The position numbers and the translations under genes were made by a program. From Acanthaster planci (lineage: Eukaryota; Echinodermata; Asteroidea; Valvatida; Acanthasteridae), in the NCBI RefSeq assembly GCF_001949145.1, contig NW_019091440.1:840156-875501 (forward strand): DNA of 35,346 bases. Reading direction: 5' to 3'. Position 1 is the first letter of the stretch; every line of letters begins with the position of its first letter. The notes under the pieces are model-generated. The model saw only the letters and a list, made by a program, of their open reading frames with translations, was not told where the DNA came from and made no database searches. Below, piece after piece: positions 13,401-20,924 of the stretch.

Positions 13401-15124
13401 TATTTGTCCAGATATGGACACCGTTTGACTCAATGTGCAAAACCCATATGACAGGGGGCAGAAAAATTCTAAGCAGATACTTCAATATTTTCCCTGCCAA
13501 ATTTGACTGTTTAGATCATGTTATTGCTTTGATGTGGCTAAAAGGCACATGTCACTGCAGGGAAAAATGAGGGAAGTCCGTATATGGAATTCTTTCCAAA
13601 CTTTGACGACAAATCAACATTGTTTCAAGCTGTCTTGCTGCACTGTGATCCAGCGACCAGCTGTTATCAGAAGTGAAAATCCAATAATGTAACCTTTATG
13701 AGTAGAAAGGAATAGATGTAATTGGGGGAATGTTGCATCCTGCCTCCTCTGTCATTCCCAAGGTCTCATACATTTACTCTATGCTAATTGTTTTAAACCT
13801 TTGATCTGTTTACAGTGTACGTTTGACCTTAGATACCTTGACCTAAGATACCCATGTACCTTGTGCTCTCAGTGGTACCACAAAGGATTATTGGGCGATC
13901 TTATTACACGTGTGAGACAGGCAAGAATGGAGTGTCATGATCTGAAACTGTCTTTTACCTAATCCTAAATGAAAGCCCGAGTGAATGCAAGCCAACATGG
14001 ATCAAACAACTCTGAAAGCCAAATTGTATGATTTTCACCACCAAGAAACCATTTTATTAAGTACCTTCATCGCCCTCGTACTCGTAGACCTGGGATGAAC
14101 TGTGTGATTAATATTGTTTGCGTTGGATTCAAGACTCAAGTGGCAGAACTCTGAGTTATTACTGAGCATTTAGGGCTCGAGTATGAAGACTAGATTGACC
14201 TCTGAACTGAAATAACAGACAATAACTGTCATCTCAACTGAAAAGACATGAATCTGGGACTGAGAAAAATTTCCAAACTTGCTTACAGTACTTAGAAAAT
14301 GTTCTTCACTCCCTGTACACAATTGCTGAGTGGCAGTCAGAATGCAACATTCTTTACAACTTGAGCTTCAAGGCCTGTTTGTTTTACATTCATGTAGATT
14401 TGTATTGCAATCAGTGATTCAACGTTGGTTCACTGACTCCAGAAGCCGCCTATGGATAGCACGAACTAGCTTGGGATCACTGATCGAGATTCAGATCCGT
14501 GGGAAACAAACAGGCTCTAAATTTTCATGACATTGAATGTTAGGCATGTCATAATGTTAGCATGGTTAGCGTGGTTAGGCCAGACAATTCTTGTGATCGG
14601 TCATTCGAGAACTTCTGTACATTATTGAATAGCACAAAGGGTAAATTTGCCCCTTTGCCGTGTGTTAAAAGTCCATAGTGACAACACACCGACCGCGAGT
14701 TTAAACCTCGAATGTAAGTCTAGATCAAGAAACTCTTAGTCACAAAATAACAGCCTTCCTACATGTCCTAGGCCTAACACAGTAAACAGGCATGACAGAA
14801 TTTCAAAAATGTGAGCAATGATCAATCACTCAATGAACATGCCAAATAAATATGCCGTGATCACGTGATAATAATAGGCCTGTATAAAGCTTGTTACCAT
14901 TAATTACAATGTTAGTCTAGCATATCGGCATCTCATGACATGCACGGCAAAGACTGAGCTCCGTCATGTCCGTGCACGCGCACCGTGTCGGAACACACTT
15001 ACCTGTTACCGACTCTTTTTCCAGCCACTTGCCGATGATCGATCAAGAAAAACACCTTCCGGCATGCGTTTATTATTTTTCACAAGAAATTGATAAAAAT
15101 TGAGAAAACAGTTCAATTCATACC
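4377..15124 (-). CDS. ATP6V1C1: V-type H+-ATPase V1 subunit C (whole gene, 11 coding exons plus 5' UTR exon)
   Basis: Subunit C links the V1 catalytic sector to the membrane V0 sector of the vacuolar proton pump and controls its reversible assembly. Coding exons on the minus strand, in transcript order: 13186-12981, 12818-12733, 11508-11414, 10867-10776, 10177-10079, 8970-8902, 7902-7810, 7122-7029, 6663-6566, 5625-5499, 4472-4377. All introns are GT-AG and phases join exactly: 1155 nt, giving 384 residues plus TGA; from memory the human protein is 382. Recognised family blocks include [10 protein letters not shown] near the N terminus, [83 protein letters not shown] and IPGL.MSQQEYY near the C terminus. 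The start is the ATG directly after the exon 2 acceptor; a longer upstream reading would run into intron 1. No frameshift or internal stop is seen. The gene span includes the untranslated first exon, whose 5' end is not defined. Confidence 0.95.
4663..4842 (-). mobile_element. ~180 bp dispersed repeat, copy 1 (V-ATPase intron 11)
   Basis: Its reverse complement matches the sequence at 7233-7416 along its length: CCAAGAGAGGGCGC, TTCTTAGCAACAGA, GCTCCT, ACTGAACTT, AAATGCAT, AAATGAACACTCC, and CAATGAGGGGG with CTTCTGCTC. The two copies are opposed and sit in different introns of the same gene. Confidence 0.65.
5322..5447. mobile_element. Palindromic ~125 bp element, copy 2 (V-ATPase intron 11)
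   Basis: It shares AGAGGGTTTGCACGGCTGCC, GCAAAGGAGGTTTCCCTGTG, AACAAAAGAACTGCC and CACGCAAAGCCTCTATT with copy 1 at 2740, in the same order and spacing. It is MITE-like and non-coding. Confidence 0.65.
5499..5625 (-). CDS. ATP6V1C1: V-ATPase subunit C, exon 11
   Basis: The acceptor CACTTTAG precedes 5625 and the donor GAT|GTGAGT follows 5499. It completes an Arg codon with exon 10, then encodes [20 protein letters not shown] and a helical [16 protein letters not shown] stretch ending TATD. YGLPVNF is one of the most conserved subunit C motifs. The exon ends in phase 0. Confidence 0.93.
5668..5745. repeat. Degenerate short tandem repeat, V-ATPase intron 10
   Basis: The words TTTTGAAGGCCATTTCTAA, TTTTTGAAGACCATTTCTGA and GGCCATATCTAAGG follow each other at about 20-24 bp spacing. 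Confidence 0.5.
6165..6545. repeat. Minisatellite of ~36 bp units, V-ATPase intron 10
   Basis: The unit is a dimer of the half-repeat ATTAGCTGAC, alternately followed by ATTGAC (or ATGTAAC) and AGAAGTTACT. About seven full or partial units are present with few substitutions, and both edges decay into scattered TTAGCTGA and GTTGACAT words. Confidence 0.85.
6566..6663 (-). CDS. ATP6V1C1: V-ATPase subunit C, exon 10
   Basis: The acceptor is GGACTGCAG and the donor CTCAG|GTAGGG. It encodes [20 protein letters not shown] followed by [12 protein letters not shown], the most highly conserved stretch of subunit C. It starts in phase 0 and leaves two bases for the Arg codon shared with exon 11. Confidence 0.95.
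6783..6873 (+). repeat. ~95 bp dispersed repeat, copy 1 (V-ATPase intron 9)
   Basis: Landmarks: TCACAAGACC, CCAGTCTGAATTCAAGTCAC, AAGCTATTCCAATGAACTGC and AACAAAAGCATTCCTTTGTC. It is shared with 10562-10652 (inverted) and 32690-32790. Confidence 0.6.
7029..7122 (-). CDS. ATP6V1C1: V-ATPase subunit C, exon 9
   Basis: The acceptor is GTATACAG and the donor CAATAT|GTGAGT. It encodes [20 protein letters not shown] and [11 protein letters not shown]. The VRDF.YNE motif and the charged helix before GPLVRW match the family. The last residue is Tyr where vertebrates have Phe. Confidence 0.93.
7233..7416 (+). mobile_element. ~180 bp dispersed repeat, copy 2 (V-ATPase intron 8)
   Basis: It is the opposite-orientation partner of 4663-4842. 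An open frame of 67 codons crosses it, but the partner copy does not keep that frame open, so it is not coding. Confidence 0.65.
7810..7902 (-). CDS. ATP6V1C1: V-ATPase subunit C, exon 8
   Basis: The acceptor is CACTTAAACAG and the donor AACAG|GTAGGG. It encodes [20 protein letters not shown] and [10 protein letters not shown]. This corresponds to the vertebrate block with sequence VTLFRK..D.F..KARENKF. Confidence 0.92.
8781..8870 (-). repeat. tRNA-like SINE fragment (V-ATPase intron 7)
   Basis: On the minus strand GGTTCGGATCCC resembles a Pol III B box, with a tRNA-like segment on its 5' side. No closed cloverleaf can be drawn, so this is a SINE head or tRNA relic rather than a tRNA gene. 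Confidence 0.4.
8902..8970 (-). CDS. ATP6V1C1: V-ATPase subunit C, exon 7
   Basis: The acceptor is GTCCTTGTAG and the donor CGAG|GTAAAT. It is a short exon encoding [20 protein letters not shown] and SS. The LA.MVVP.SS motif is diagnostic. It begins and ends in the same phase (69 nt), so skipping it would keep the frame. Confidence 0.92.
9426..9484. mobile_element. GGAGGATT-family element, 59 bp terminal palindrome
   Basis: TTAACCCTCAACCTCCTCAA at the left faces GAGGACTGAGGAGTG and TTAGGGTTAA at the right. The two termini are joined with no core. It lies in intron 6 of the V-ATPase gene. Confidence 0.55.
10079..10177 (-). CDS. ATP6V1C1: V-ATPase subunit C, exon 6
   Basis: The acceptor is TTCACACAG and the donor CCAAA|GTAAGT. 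It encodes [20 protein letters not shown] and [19 protein letters not shown]...VKK.DF and [11 protein letters not shown] are strongly conserved subunit C blocks. Confidence 0.95.
10278..10405. mobile_element. 128 bp MITE with perfect 23 bp terminal inverted repeats (V-ATPase intron 5)
   Basis: The left end 10278-10300 starts AGTGCGCCACCAAGAGTTTG, and the right end 10383-10405 is its exact reverse complement over 23 bp. There is no coding capacity. Confidence 0.8.
10562..10652 (-). repeat. ~95 bp dispersed repeat, copy 2 (V-ATPase intron 5)
   Basis: ACAAAAGGAATGCTTTTGTT, GCAGTTCATTTGAAAAGCTT and GTGACTTGAAGTCAGAC form the reverse complement of copy 1. It is followed by a small GGTCTTGCGGT duplication. 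Confidence 0.6.
10776..10867 (-). CDS. ATP6V1C1: V-ATPase subunit C, exon 5
   Basis: The acceptor is TTTTTTAACAG and the donor GCAAC|GTATGT. It encodes [20 protein letters not shown] and [10 protein letters not shown]. This is the DLK.(R/K)[15 protein letters not shown] block. Confidence 0.94.
10975..11140 (+). repeat. tRNA-derived SINE (V-ATPase intron 4)
   Basis: TGTAGTGGTTACTAATTC (A-box-like) is followed about 27 bp later by GGGGTTCAAATCTAGC (B-box-like), then the tail motif GTGTCCTTGGGCAAGCTATT. The TTGGGCAAG.(C/T)A.TT tail is widespread in invertebrate tRNA-derived SINEs. A partial relative lies at 35140-35240. Confidence 0.65.
11414..11508 (-). CDS. ATP6V1C1: V-ATPase subunit C, exon 4
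   Basis: The acceptor is TTACCCGTAG and the donor CCAAG|GTAACC. The Val codon is split with exon 3. It then encodes [20 protein letters not shown] and [11 protein letters not shown], a near match to the vertebrate TRFQWDMAKYPIKQSLKNI region. It ends in phase 0. Confidence 0.95.
11872..12149. mobile_element. Possible diverged longer relative of the 10278 MITE (V-ATPase intron 3)
   Basis: The left end AGCGCACTAAGAGTTTGC and the right end, reversed, AGTGTGCCACCAAGAGGTGG resemble the termini of the 10278 element, around a ~235 bp centre. The ends are imperfect, so the grouping is tentative. Confidence 0.35.
12733..12818 (-). CDS. ATP6V1C1: V-ATPase subunit C, exon 3
   Basis: The acceptor is CTTTTACAG and the donor TGGAG|GTATAC. 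A Ser codon is split with exon 2. It encodes [20 protein letters not shown] and AENLTANG, matching the VLED.KD...ENL.ANG helix of the family. Confidence 0.94.
12981..13186 (-). CDS. ATP6V1C1: V-ATPase subunit C, first coding exon (exon 2)
   Basis: The ATG (13186-13184) immediately follows the acceptor TCTCATTACAG, so the 5' UTR must come from an upstream exon. It encodes [24 protein letters not shown] and later [30 protein letters not shown]. The donor is GAAAG|GTCAGT. Upstream in-frame codons exist but are intron sequence. Confidence 0.95.
14372..14517. mobile_element. Palindromic GGCCTGTTTG element, copy 1 (V-ATPase intron 1)
   Basis: The ends are GGCCTGTTTGTTTTAC and GTGGGAAACAAACAGGCT. 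The arms continue as imperfect inverted repeats through CAATCAGTGATT and GGATCACTGATCGAGATT. Internal TGGTTCACTGACTCCAGAAG is shared, inverted, with 26713-26855. Confidence 0.7.
14861..14868. promoter_or_regulatory. Second palindromic TCACGTGA E-box, start of intron 1
   Basis: TCACGTGA is an exact palindrome located about 135 bp inside intron 1 from the 15003 donor. Together with the 15287 site it brackets the first exon. No other perfect TCACGTGA was found on scanning the window. It would suit a bHLH-Zip (TFEB/USF/MYC-type) factor. Confidence 0.4.
15003..15124 (-). other. ATP6V1C1: Probable V-ATPase subunit C 5' UTR exon region with two candidate donors
   Basis: Because the start codon sits directly after a splice acceptor, a non-coding first exon is required. 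On the minus strand there are two good donors: TCAAG|GTATGA with last exon base 15124, and ACAG|GTAAGT with last exon base 15003. If the 15003 donor is used, the exon may contain a 19-codon upstream ORF (ATG 15065-15063, TAA ending 15006). The transcription start cannot be placed from sequence. Confidence 0.5.
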
Positions 15125-15286
15125 TTGATTTCGTCACTTTTCAGTTACGGACAAGGGCAAAAACGCAGCCTCCGTGCGCTGAGTAATAACAAATTATTTC
15201 TTCGACTGGTACCAAAACAGCACATTAACAGGAACTCGACGACTAAAGGCGGGTACCAAACGCTGACTCGACTCGAAACAGTCCGT

Positions 15287-15295
15287 TCACGTGAC
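15287..15295 (-). promoter_or_regulatory. CLEAR-like E-box upstream of V-ATPase subunit C
   Basis: GTCACGTGA on the minus strand matches nine of the ten bases of the CLEAR consensus GTCACGTGAC bound by TFEB/TFE3/MITF, which activate lysosomal and V-ATPase genes in vertebrates. It lies about 160-285 bp upstream of the candidate first-exon donors, a plausible proximal promoter position. Function here is inferred. Confidence 0.5.
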
Positions 15296-15602
15296 GGGAA
15301 TGACTATTTCCTATTTTTGGAAGAATGCGCTTTTCAAGGCAAGCTCTAGATGAAAATAAATCTACACAGGATTGAGTTCACTGTGTCAGTTCAAACAAAC
15401 AGGATCTTGCAGTTAATAAAAAGGTTCCCATCTTGAAGAAAGAATATGTCTTTCTCTATTTTACGGACTTCTTAAATGGATTCCCATGAACCAATAACAC
15501 CCCTAGTCGAAAAATGAAGTATGCCACCCCAAAATAGAACAGTTTAGATTAGTGGGTCGACGGTCATGGGCATGAGCCCCCCCCTAGTCAGAGATGTGAG
15601 AG

Positions 15603-15609
15603 TATAAAA
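15603..15609 (+). promoter_or_regulatory. Orphan TATA box candidate
   Basis: TATAAAA lies within GAGAGTATAAAACCAGGATC. A purine-rich then ATCATCACC stretch follows at about +30. No ORF or RNA gene follows, so this is weak. Confidence 0.2.
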
Positions 15610-15844
15610 CCAGGATCAACTCTGAAAAGATCTCATTATCATCACCGAGCAGACAAAAGTATAGTGTAAACCATATGTGACTTCAAATTCACCAAGGAAT
15701 AACTGTGTAAATTCCGCTGTAATGGCTGGCCTAAACATTCACACCGTACCAGAGAGAACCACCCCCGCCCCTACAAAAAAGAAGGTCAAATTTGATCTGT
15801 AAACTTACAACCGGCACACCACAAATTAATGTTTTTGTTTTCCA

Positions 15845-15864
15845 CTTAAAATTTAAATTTTAAG
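15845..15864. repeat. Perfect 20 bp AT palindrome
   Basis: CTTAAAATTTAAATTTTAAG is its own reverse complement, and partly paired flanks TTTTCC and GGGAAAA extend the hairpin. Confidence 0.6.
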
Positions 15865-16055
15865 TTAAATGGGAAAACGTTTTGTGAGCACAACGATTCC
15901 CAGAGTTCTGTTTGCGGTTTCGCGCCGACTACCGGTTTACGGCGTTCCATCTTATCGGAGGGGAAACATCAAAACAATGGGCGTTAACCGCAACTGAGCA
16001 CGCCCAGCATATGAGAGAAGAGGAGGGAATTTGTAGTAATCTCCTAATAATAGTG

Positions 16056-16085
16056 ATTGGACGAGGATATAAAAAGAGACGTCAC
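16056..16085 (+). promoter_or_regulatory. Orphan CCAAT/TATA/CRE core-promoter-like block
   Basis: An inverted CCAAT box (ATTGG, 16056-16060), TATAAAAA (16068-16075) and GACGTCAC (16078-16085, CRE-like) lie within 30 bp on the plus strand. Spacing this tight recalls histone or inducible-gene promoters. No recognisable coding sequence follows within several kb. Confidence 0.3.
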
Positions 16086-16139
16086 CACGCCCTGGCCTAT
16101 TTACTCCAAACAGCCTCCAAATTCATGAGCTAAAGCGTA

Positions 16140-17140
16140 ATAAAACTACTATGAATCTAAAACTACATAACAACATTCTACAACGGGATATTGACGTGTA
16201 ATTATGATATTACTAATTAAAAATAAAATCAGTCTTTTCTGTTGATTTTCAAGTCAACGTTGATTTTGGACTATTTTGTTTCAGCGGATGATTGCTGCAC
16301 ATGTGCAAGCCAACTCAACCGCCATCTATTGGCGAATCGGAGAAACCGGCGAACCCTTGAAAAATTTTCCCCAAAACTATCAATATTGGCCTCAGTCTCC
16401 TGTGTATTGTCACCAAAATGCACAGAAGGATTTCGTAGTTAGTGTCCCTTGTCCCACTAATGTTTGAGGTGATTTTGACGCGGTCTGACTCGAAAATCGG
16501 CGTGATATTGTGTTATCCCGGAAGTTGGGCGTTACATTGGAAATTGCACAGCCCACATTCAGCGTGTATGGTGAGTACAGCGTGGACATGTGAGCCTTCC
16601 ATGTCTACGAGCGTACGTCATATACATGTATGTGTACAAACTGGCATGTGCTAAGAGTAAAAAATTTCAAGCATAATGAGATGGTACGTTTTGATTTGAC
16701 ATTTATCTTCTCGTTTTGGTTTCAAGGGTTATTGACTGTATGACTGTGTTCATTATCATTAACCGCCTATCATGGAGGAAGGATACATGTACTGTACATG
16801 TACGTAGGCTAACCTAAAGTTAGGCCTAGATTCTCTCTGTTTTGTTGCAAAAAAATTAAGAAAATCTATGCTCACTGCTCAGGCATATCAAGTGGCAATG
16901 GAGGAAGTAAAACAAGGCCAGTGTAGGCCTATTTCATGTACTTTGAATGTGGTGCCTCCAAGTTTCATGTGTCATGTACATGGTCATGTTGGTTATTACA
17001 TTTTTTGGGGGGGGGACTGACCTGATGCAACATGACCACCTGATGACGATGATGACAGTGTGCCGAGTCCAGTCACGAGTGAAAGCTTGGAGATGCAGTT
17101 GATGAAGCTTGCTGCATGTTTTGGATTGTCATGATTTGAT
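16140..17140. other. Intergenic DNA, no gene recognised
   Basis: Open frames up to 70 codons occur with no family motif. There are several ACATGTAC words near 16622-16640 and 16785-16802, and a G-run near 17007. Confidence 0.35.
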
Positions 17141-17149
17141 TGTGTGGGG

Positions 17150-17910
17150 CTCGGGCAACTCGACCGGTCAACCATTTACTACATGCACTGACATGTGCAC
17201 GTAACTTGACTGGGAACAACTCGACCCTTGATTGAAACAACTCAACCAGTCATGCCGGGGGAGAGCTTGACCATCTGTCACGTCTGTGCCTCAGACAGAA
17301 GCAGACAACTCGACTGTTGGATGGTTGGGGTAAATTGCCATGTAAGACAAGTTAATGAGTGTGCTTGCGCTTTACAGCTATTTCGCCATTTTTTTTTTTT
17401 TGTAATAGAAAAGAGAAAGGATTGGGGGACAGATAGATTCATTGTCTCCCACATGAGCAAACTAGCAACTGATCAGCAGTAAGGTACGGCCGAGGCACCT
17501 GTGCACCACCAACTGTGTTCAGTGGCACCGTGCGTGCTGTATCGCTTTTTCGGCCACGGACCCTTCAGAGGGCGGCCGACATGCCGTCCACCAGTCTTGT
17601 GCATGCTGCGTCACCGGATCCCTATGCACGGCATGCGCAGAGAGTTGAGTCGCCATGTACATATAACGTGATACACGTAAATTGGGCCAAACAGGTGATC
17701 TGCAATGTGCATTATATTCCCCAAACTCCATGTTATCCATGTGTAAGCCTTGACTGGTCAAGTTGTCTTAATGGATGAACTGGTAAAACTTTGGGTTTGT
17801 TCCGCTTGTCGGGTCGTCCTGCTGGTTGAGTTGTCCCTCTTGTCGAGTTGTCTCAGCAGTCGAGCTGTCCAGAGGTGAGTTGGCAAATGGTCAAGTTGTC
17901 CAACATCTGA
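17150..17910. mobile_element. Foldback structure with arrays of CAACTCGACC / GGTCGAGTTG words
   Basis: The left array (17150-17320) has repeated ACAACTCGAC-type words (GCAACTCGACCGGTC, CAACTCGACCC, CAACTCAACCAGTC, GACAACTCGACTG). The right array (17752-17905) has the complement (GACTGGTCAAGTTGTC, TGGTTGAGTTGTCC, TTGTCGAGTTGTC, GGTCAAGTTGTCC). They face each other across ~430 bp without a convincing ORF. It resembles a foldback element with internally repeated arms. Confidence 0.55.
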
Positions 17911-18952
17911 TTGTGTGCATGAAATGATAAATTGCTAAATTAGCCTTATAAAGTAGGTACATGTACAGATTTATCAACAAAAATGCATCTCTGACTCTGA
18001 TAATGTAGAAAAGCATTTTCATGGTTGGGACCAATGAGTACCGGTACCGTACATGTTCGTGAAATCACATACATTATAATCATTACAGAAACTTGGATTT
18101 AAGTTGGTAACCTTGAGAACCATTACATATTTTTATTATAAAGCAATGTTAACCCTTGCTCTTGTTGACATTCCAATACACTCTAATATTCCACTCAGAA
18201 AAAGTGGCTATGGCCCTTCCCAAGGCCACACCACTTCAATGGAGAAACTGCATACACTTCAAGGAATTACAGTAAACTGGACGTCAAGTTGGTCCAGTAC
18301 CCAGTGTACTACAGTGATAAGCAAAGCCAAATGCCACAATCCTCTGGAGTACACTGGAGTTTACTTCTACAGGTCGAGCAGTAAAATCACTCCACTGGTA
18401 ATGCAAAGAATCCTCCAATGCACGCTGGCTGAAGTGCATTGGCAGGTACTACTGACTTGCAGTAAGTTGCTCTCATAGAGCAAGGGTTAAAGAAGGTACC
18501 GGTACTGATAATTTGGTTACAACAGAATTGAATATGAATATTCATACATTCCCTAATCGATTGGATACATACATACATGTACATGTACACTCATGTCTCG
18601 GTGTTTTCAAGACAAGCTGGTCATGTCATGCCATGTAACATTTCTGTTAGACTGGCAAACAGAACATTCAGCATGTTCAGTACAATAAACAGATCCTATA
18701 AAATGCACAGGCCTAACACTTTAAAGCTCTGTGCACTGCATTACTCTATCTTTATCCCTTCACGTTGGGCTAGCAACTGAACATTCCTGAAACAATCTCA
18801 GTTCCCTGGGGAGTATACAAGCCTGTTGCTACCATGTACCATATCAGGTGCAAATGGCAAAACATTACCATCTGTCCCACACAGGTTGCAATTTACTCCT
18901 GTGTGGAGAGAGGCACATACATGTACATGTATAAATACAATGTTGGGAGATA

Positions 18953-19056
18953 AAGTGACCTGGCCATGCTGCCACCAGTTGGAGTCGAACCCCCGATCCT
19001 GTGATCAGAAGCTACATGTACAAACCCTGATCTCCAGGTCATGTGCCCTTTAAATG
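18953..19056 (-). repeat. tRNA-like SINE head
   Basis: On the minus strand a good B box, GGGGGTTCGACTCC, is preceded by a tRNA-like segment (ATGTAGCTTCTGATCACAGG). The flanks GTGACCTGG and CCAGGTCA are inverted. A complete cloverleaf is not formed. Confidence 0.45.
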
Positions 19057-19716
19057 TATGCTTACGTGTACTTGTAAATCCGTAGATTACTCCGGCACAG
19101 TACACCTGTACATGTATGTCGCAGGTAGGGTGGCAGAAATTGCCCACAGGCGATGCCAGTATTGAGTGCAATTGACACTCCTGTGCAAATTGATTGTGCT
19201 CTGTGCCGAGTTGATTTTCCCTTATGTCGGAATCCGCTCACAAGATAATCAACCGAGGAGTACAGTAAGTTTACTTTTTTAAGAGTGTTGATTGTGCTCA
19301 ACATTACTTGTAGCTTGACCAAACAAGCCCCTCAGTGTCGACATGAAGGTCTATATGTAATTCACGTGCAGTAAACACATCCTCGGGTCATGTACATTTG
19401 ACACCAATAACATGAACGCAAAGACCACCGCAAGTCATGTGTTACAAGGTAATCTCTTACGTATCCTCGGTTATCAGTAAGCGGTTTTCAATACTCCGTA
19501 AATATCGAGTACAGTCAAATTTCCGAACACTAATTGTTGGATTTTTTTACAAACAAAAAACTGACATCGAAGTGGATAAACCATATGCAGACAATTACAA
19601 GGAATAATGGGTAATGCACATGTACATGTATCTCGACCTTCAAAGTCCATGGAATTAGGACATAACGGTTTATCTGAATAGTTTTGAAGAATGACGAACT
19701 AGCATGGCCCTGTTAG

Positions 19717-19941
19717 TTACTGTTGCATGGAGCATTGTGCTTTTCCAACATTGAAGATTTCAAACTTGGAACTTTCCTTGCTGAAGCACTCAAATAAGTG
19801 TGGCCAGTTGTCGTGACCTCCGAACGCGCTTGCATATGGCTGGCTGGTGACCTTCTCTGTCACGTCCAAATAGGATATGCACATAGGTTGTTTGGTATTG
19901 TAACCAGTGCAGACGGAAAGAAACCGAGCCAGGATTGGCAA
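19717..19941 (-). other. Unassigned minus-strand open frame, possible exon
   Basis: A 74-codon frame containing LDVTEKVTSQPYASAFGG followed by HDNWPHLFECF and FEIFNVGKAQ. Its composition is more protein-like than its neighbours, which are full of TACATGTA-derived Tyr-Met-Cys-Thr strings. I do not recognise a family and there is no clear splice or promoter context. It may be a terminal exon of an unseen gene, a relic, or chance. Confidence 0.2.
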
Positions 19942-20679
19942 GGGAAGAACGCTGAAGAGGAAGTTTCATTGGCTATTAGAGAAGGACAGTTTTATGAACT
20001 CTGAGTAATCAGTAACTGGCCCAGTATGATGATAATAAAATTAGAATATCGTTACTATGGTTAGCAGTTCTGGGAGCTGGCTGAAAGAGCTCGGTGCAGG
20101 AGTTTACAGCAACAGTCCGTTAGTTTTTTTTTTAAATGTTGTGGACAGGAGGGTGCTTTTGAAGTGGGCACATTTGGAGTAAACCAAAAAGATTTTACCC
20201 AAACCAAATTGAGCCTATGTAACATGTACGTACATGCATGTCAAAAATTGGCTAGTGGTGTCTTTGTCAACTAGTAGCTCTGAGGTTCCCATGTGACCTT
20301 TCATGTGACCTCATTATTGGCAGTTGATGGGACAGCCAGACGATCTCTTAAGCTCTAGCGCTGAGTTCTTCAAGATTACATGTACCGGTAAGTCCGAAAA
20401 ACTTACAATACACATGTACCGTAGGTGTGTACCATTTTCCGTCAGTGATGGATACTCAGTGATAATATTTACTGAAGAATTTCATATACTCAACATTTGC
20501 ACACGGTACATATACAGAGAAGGTCCTTTCAAGGTTACTGGTAGCCTCTGGATGCTGTCAGGTCAGAGATTATGGGCCAGATGATATCAGTGAAGATCGG
20601 TTTATGTACAGTGGAAATCCTCCCAGAACTTGTGCTTTGAAGGAATAGCTGTGCTTTCCAAGAAATATTATGCTCTCCA

Positions 20680-20924
20680 GGGCCGTTTTCCAATACCCAA
20701 CTTCGTCTCAGTCTCAGGCTTCATCCCCGAAACCAGTTCCCCATTGTGGGCCTGAAGCGTTTGAATCAAATTGGATTACTGTAAGTTTTGGCTCTCTTGC
20801 ATCTTATTTGATGTTTTGTGGCGCTATTAGACTAATTACTGCGCTTACAGCTTCAAAGTCAGCTAGTAAAAAAAAACAGTTGAAGCCTGAGACAGAGCCG
20901 AAGTTGAGTATTGGAAAACGGCCC
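20680..20924. mobile_element. 245 bp MITE with ~45 bp terminal inverted repeats
   Basis: The left end AGGGCCGTTTTCCAATACCC, AACTTCG and CTCAGGCTTCA faces the right end, which reversed reads GGGCCGTTTTCCAATACTCA, ACTTCGG and CTCAGGCTTCA. A 156-codon open frame begins inside it and runs past its right end; it is judged a by-product of the element and chance. Confidence 0.75.

Larger units (their letters stand above)
13187..15002 (-). other. Intron 1 of V-ATPase subunit C
   Basis: This 1.8 kb intron separates the 5' UTR exon from the ATG exon. It contains one palindromic element near 14372-14517 and the E-box at 14861. I recognise no coding exon in it on either strand. Confidence 0.6.
15296..16050. 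other. Intergenic stretch upstream of V-ATPase subunit C
   Basis: No exon is recognised. It holds a TATA-like word at 15603 and a perfect 20 bp AT palindrome at 15845. A GC-richer patch near 15915-15950 (TTCGCGCCGACTACCGG) contains a TTCGCGCC E2F-like word. Confidence 0.4.
17911..20679. other. Intergenic DNA, no confident gene
   Basis: Rich in ACATGTACATGT words. It contains the tRNA-like SINE at 18953 and one minus-strand open frame (19941-19717) whose sequence looks protein-like but matches no family I can name. Confidence 0.35.

Noticed and set aside
18953-19056. A functional tRNA gene
   Set aside because: A B box is present but the acceptor and anticodon stems do not form; fits a SINE head better.
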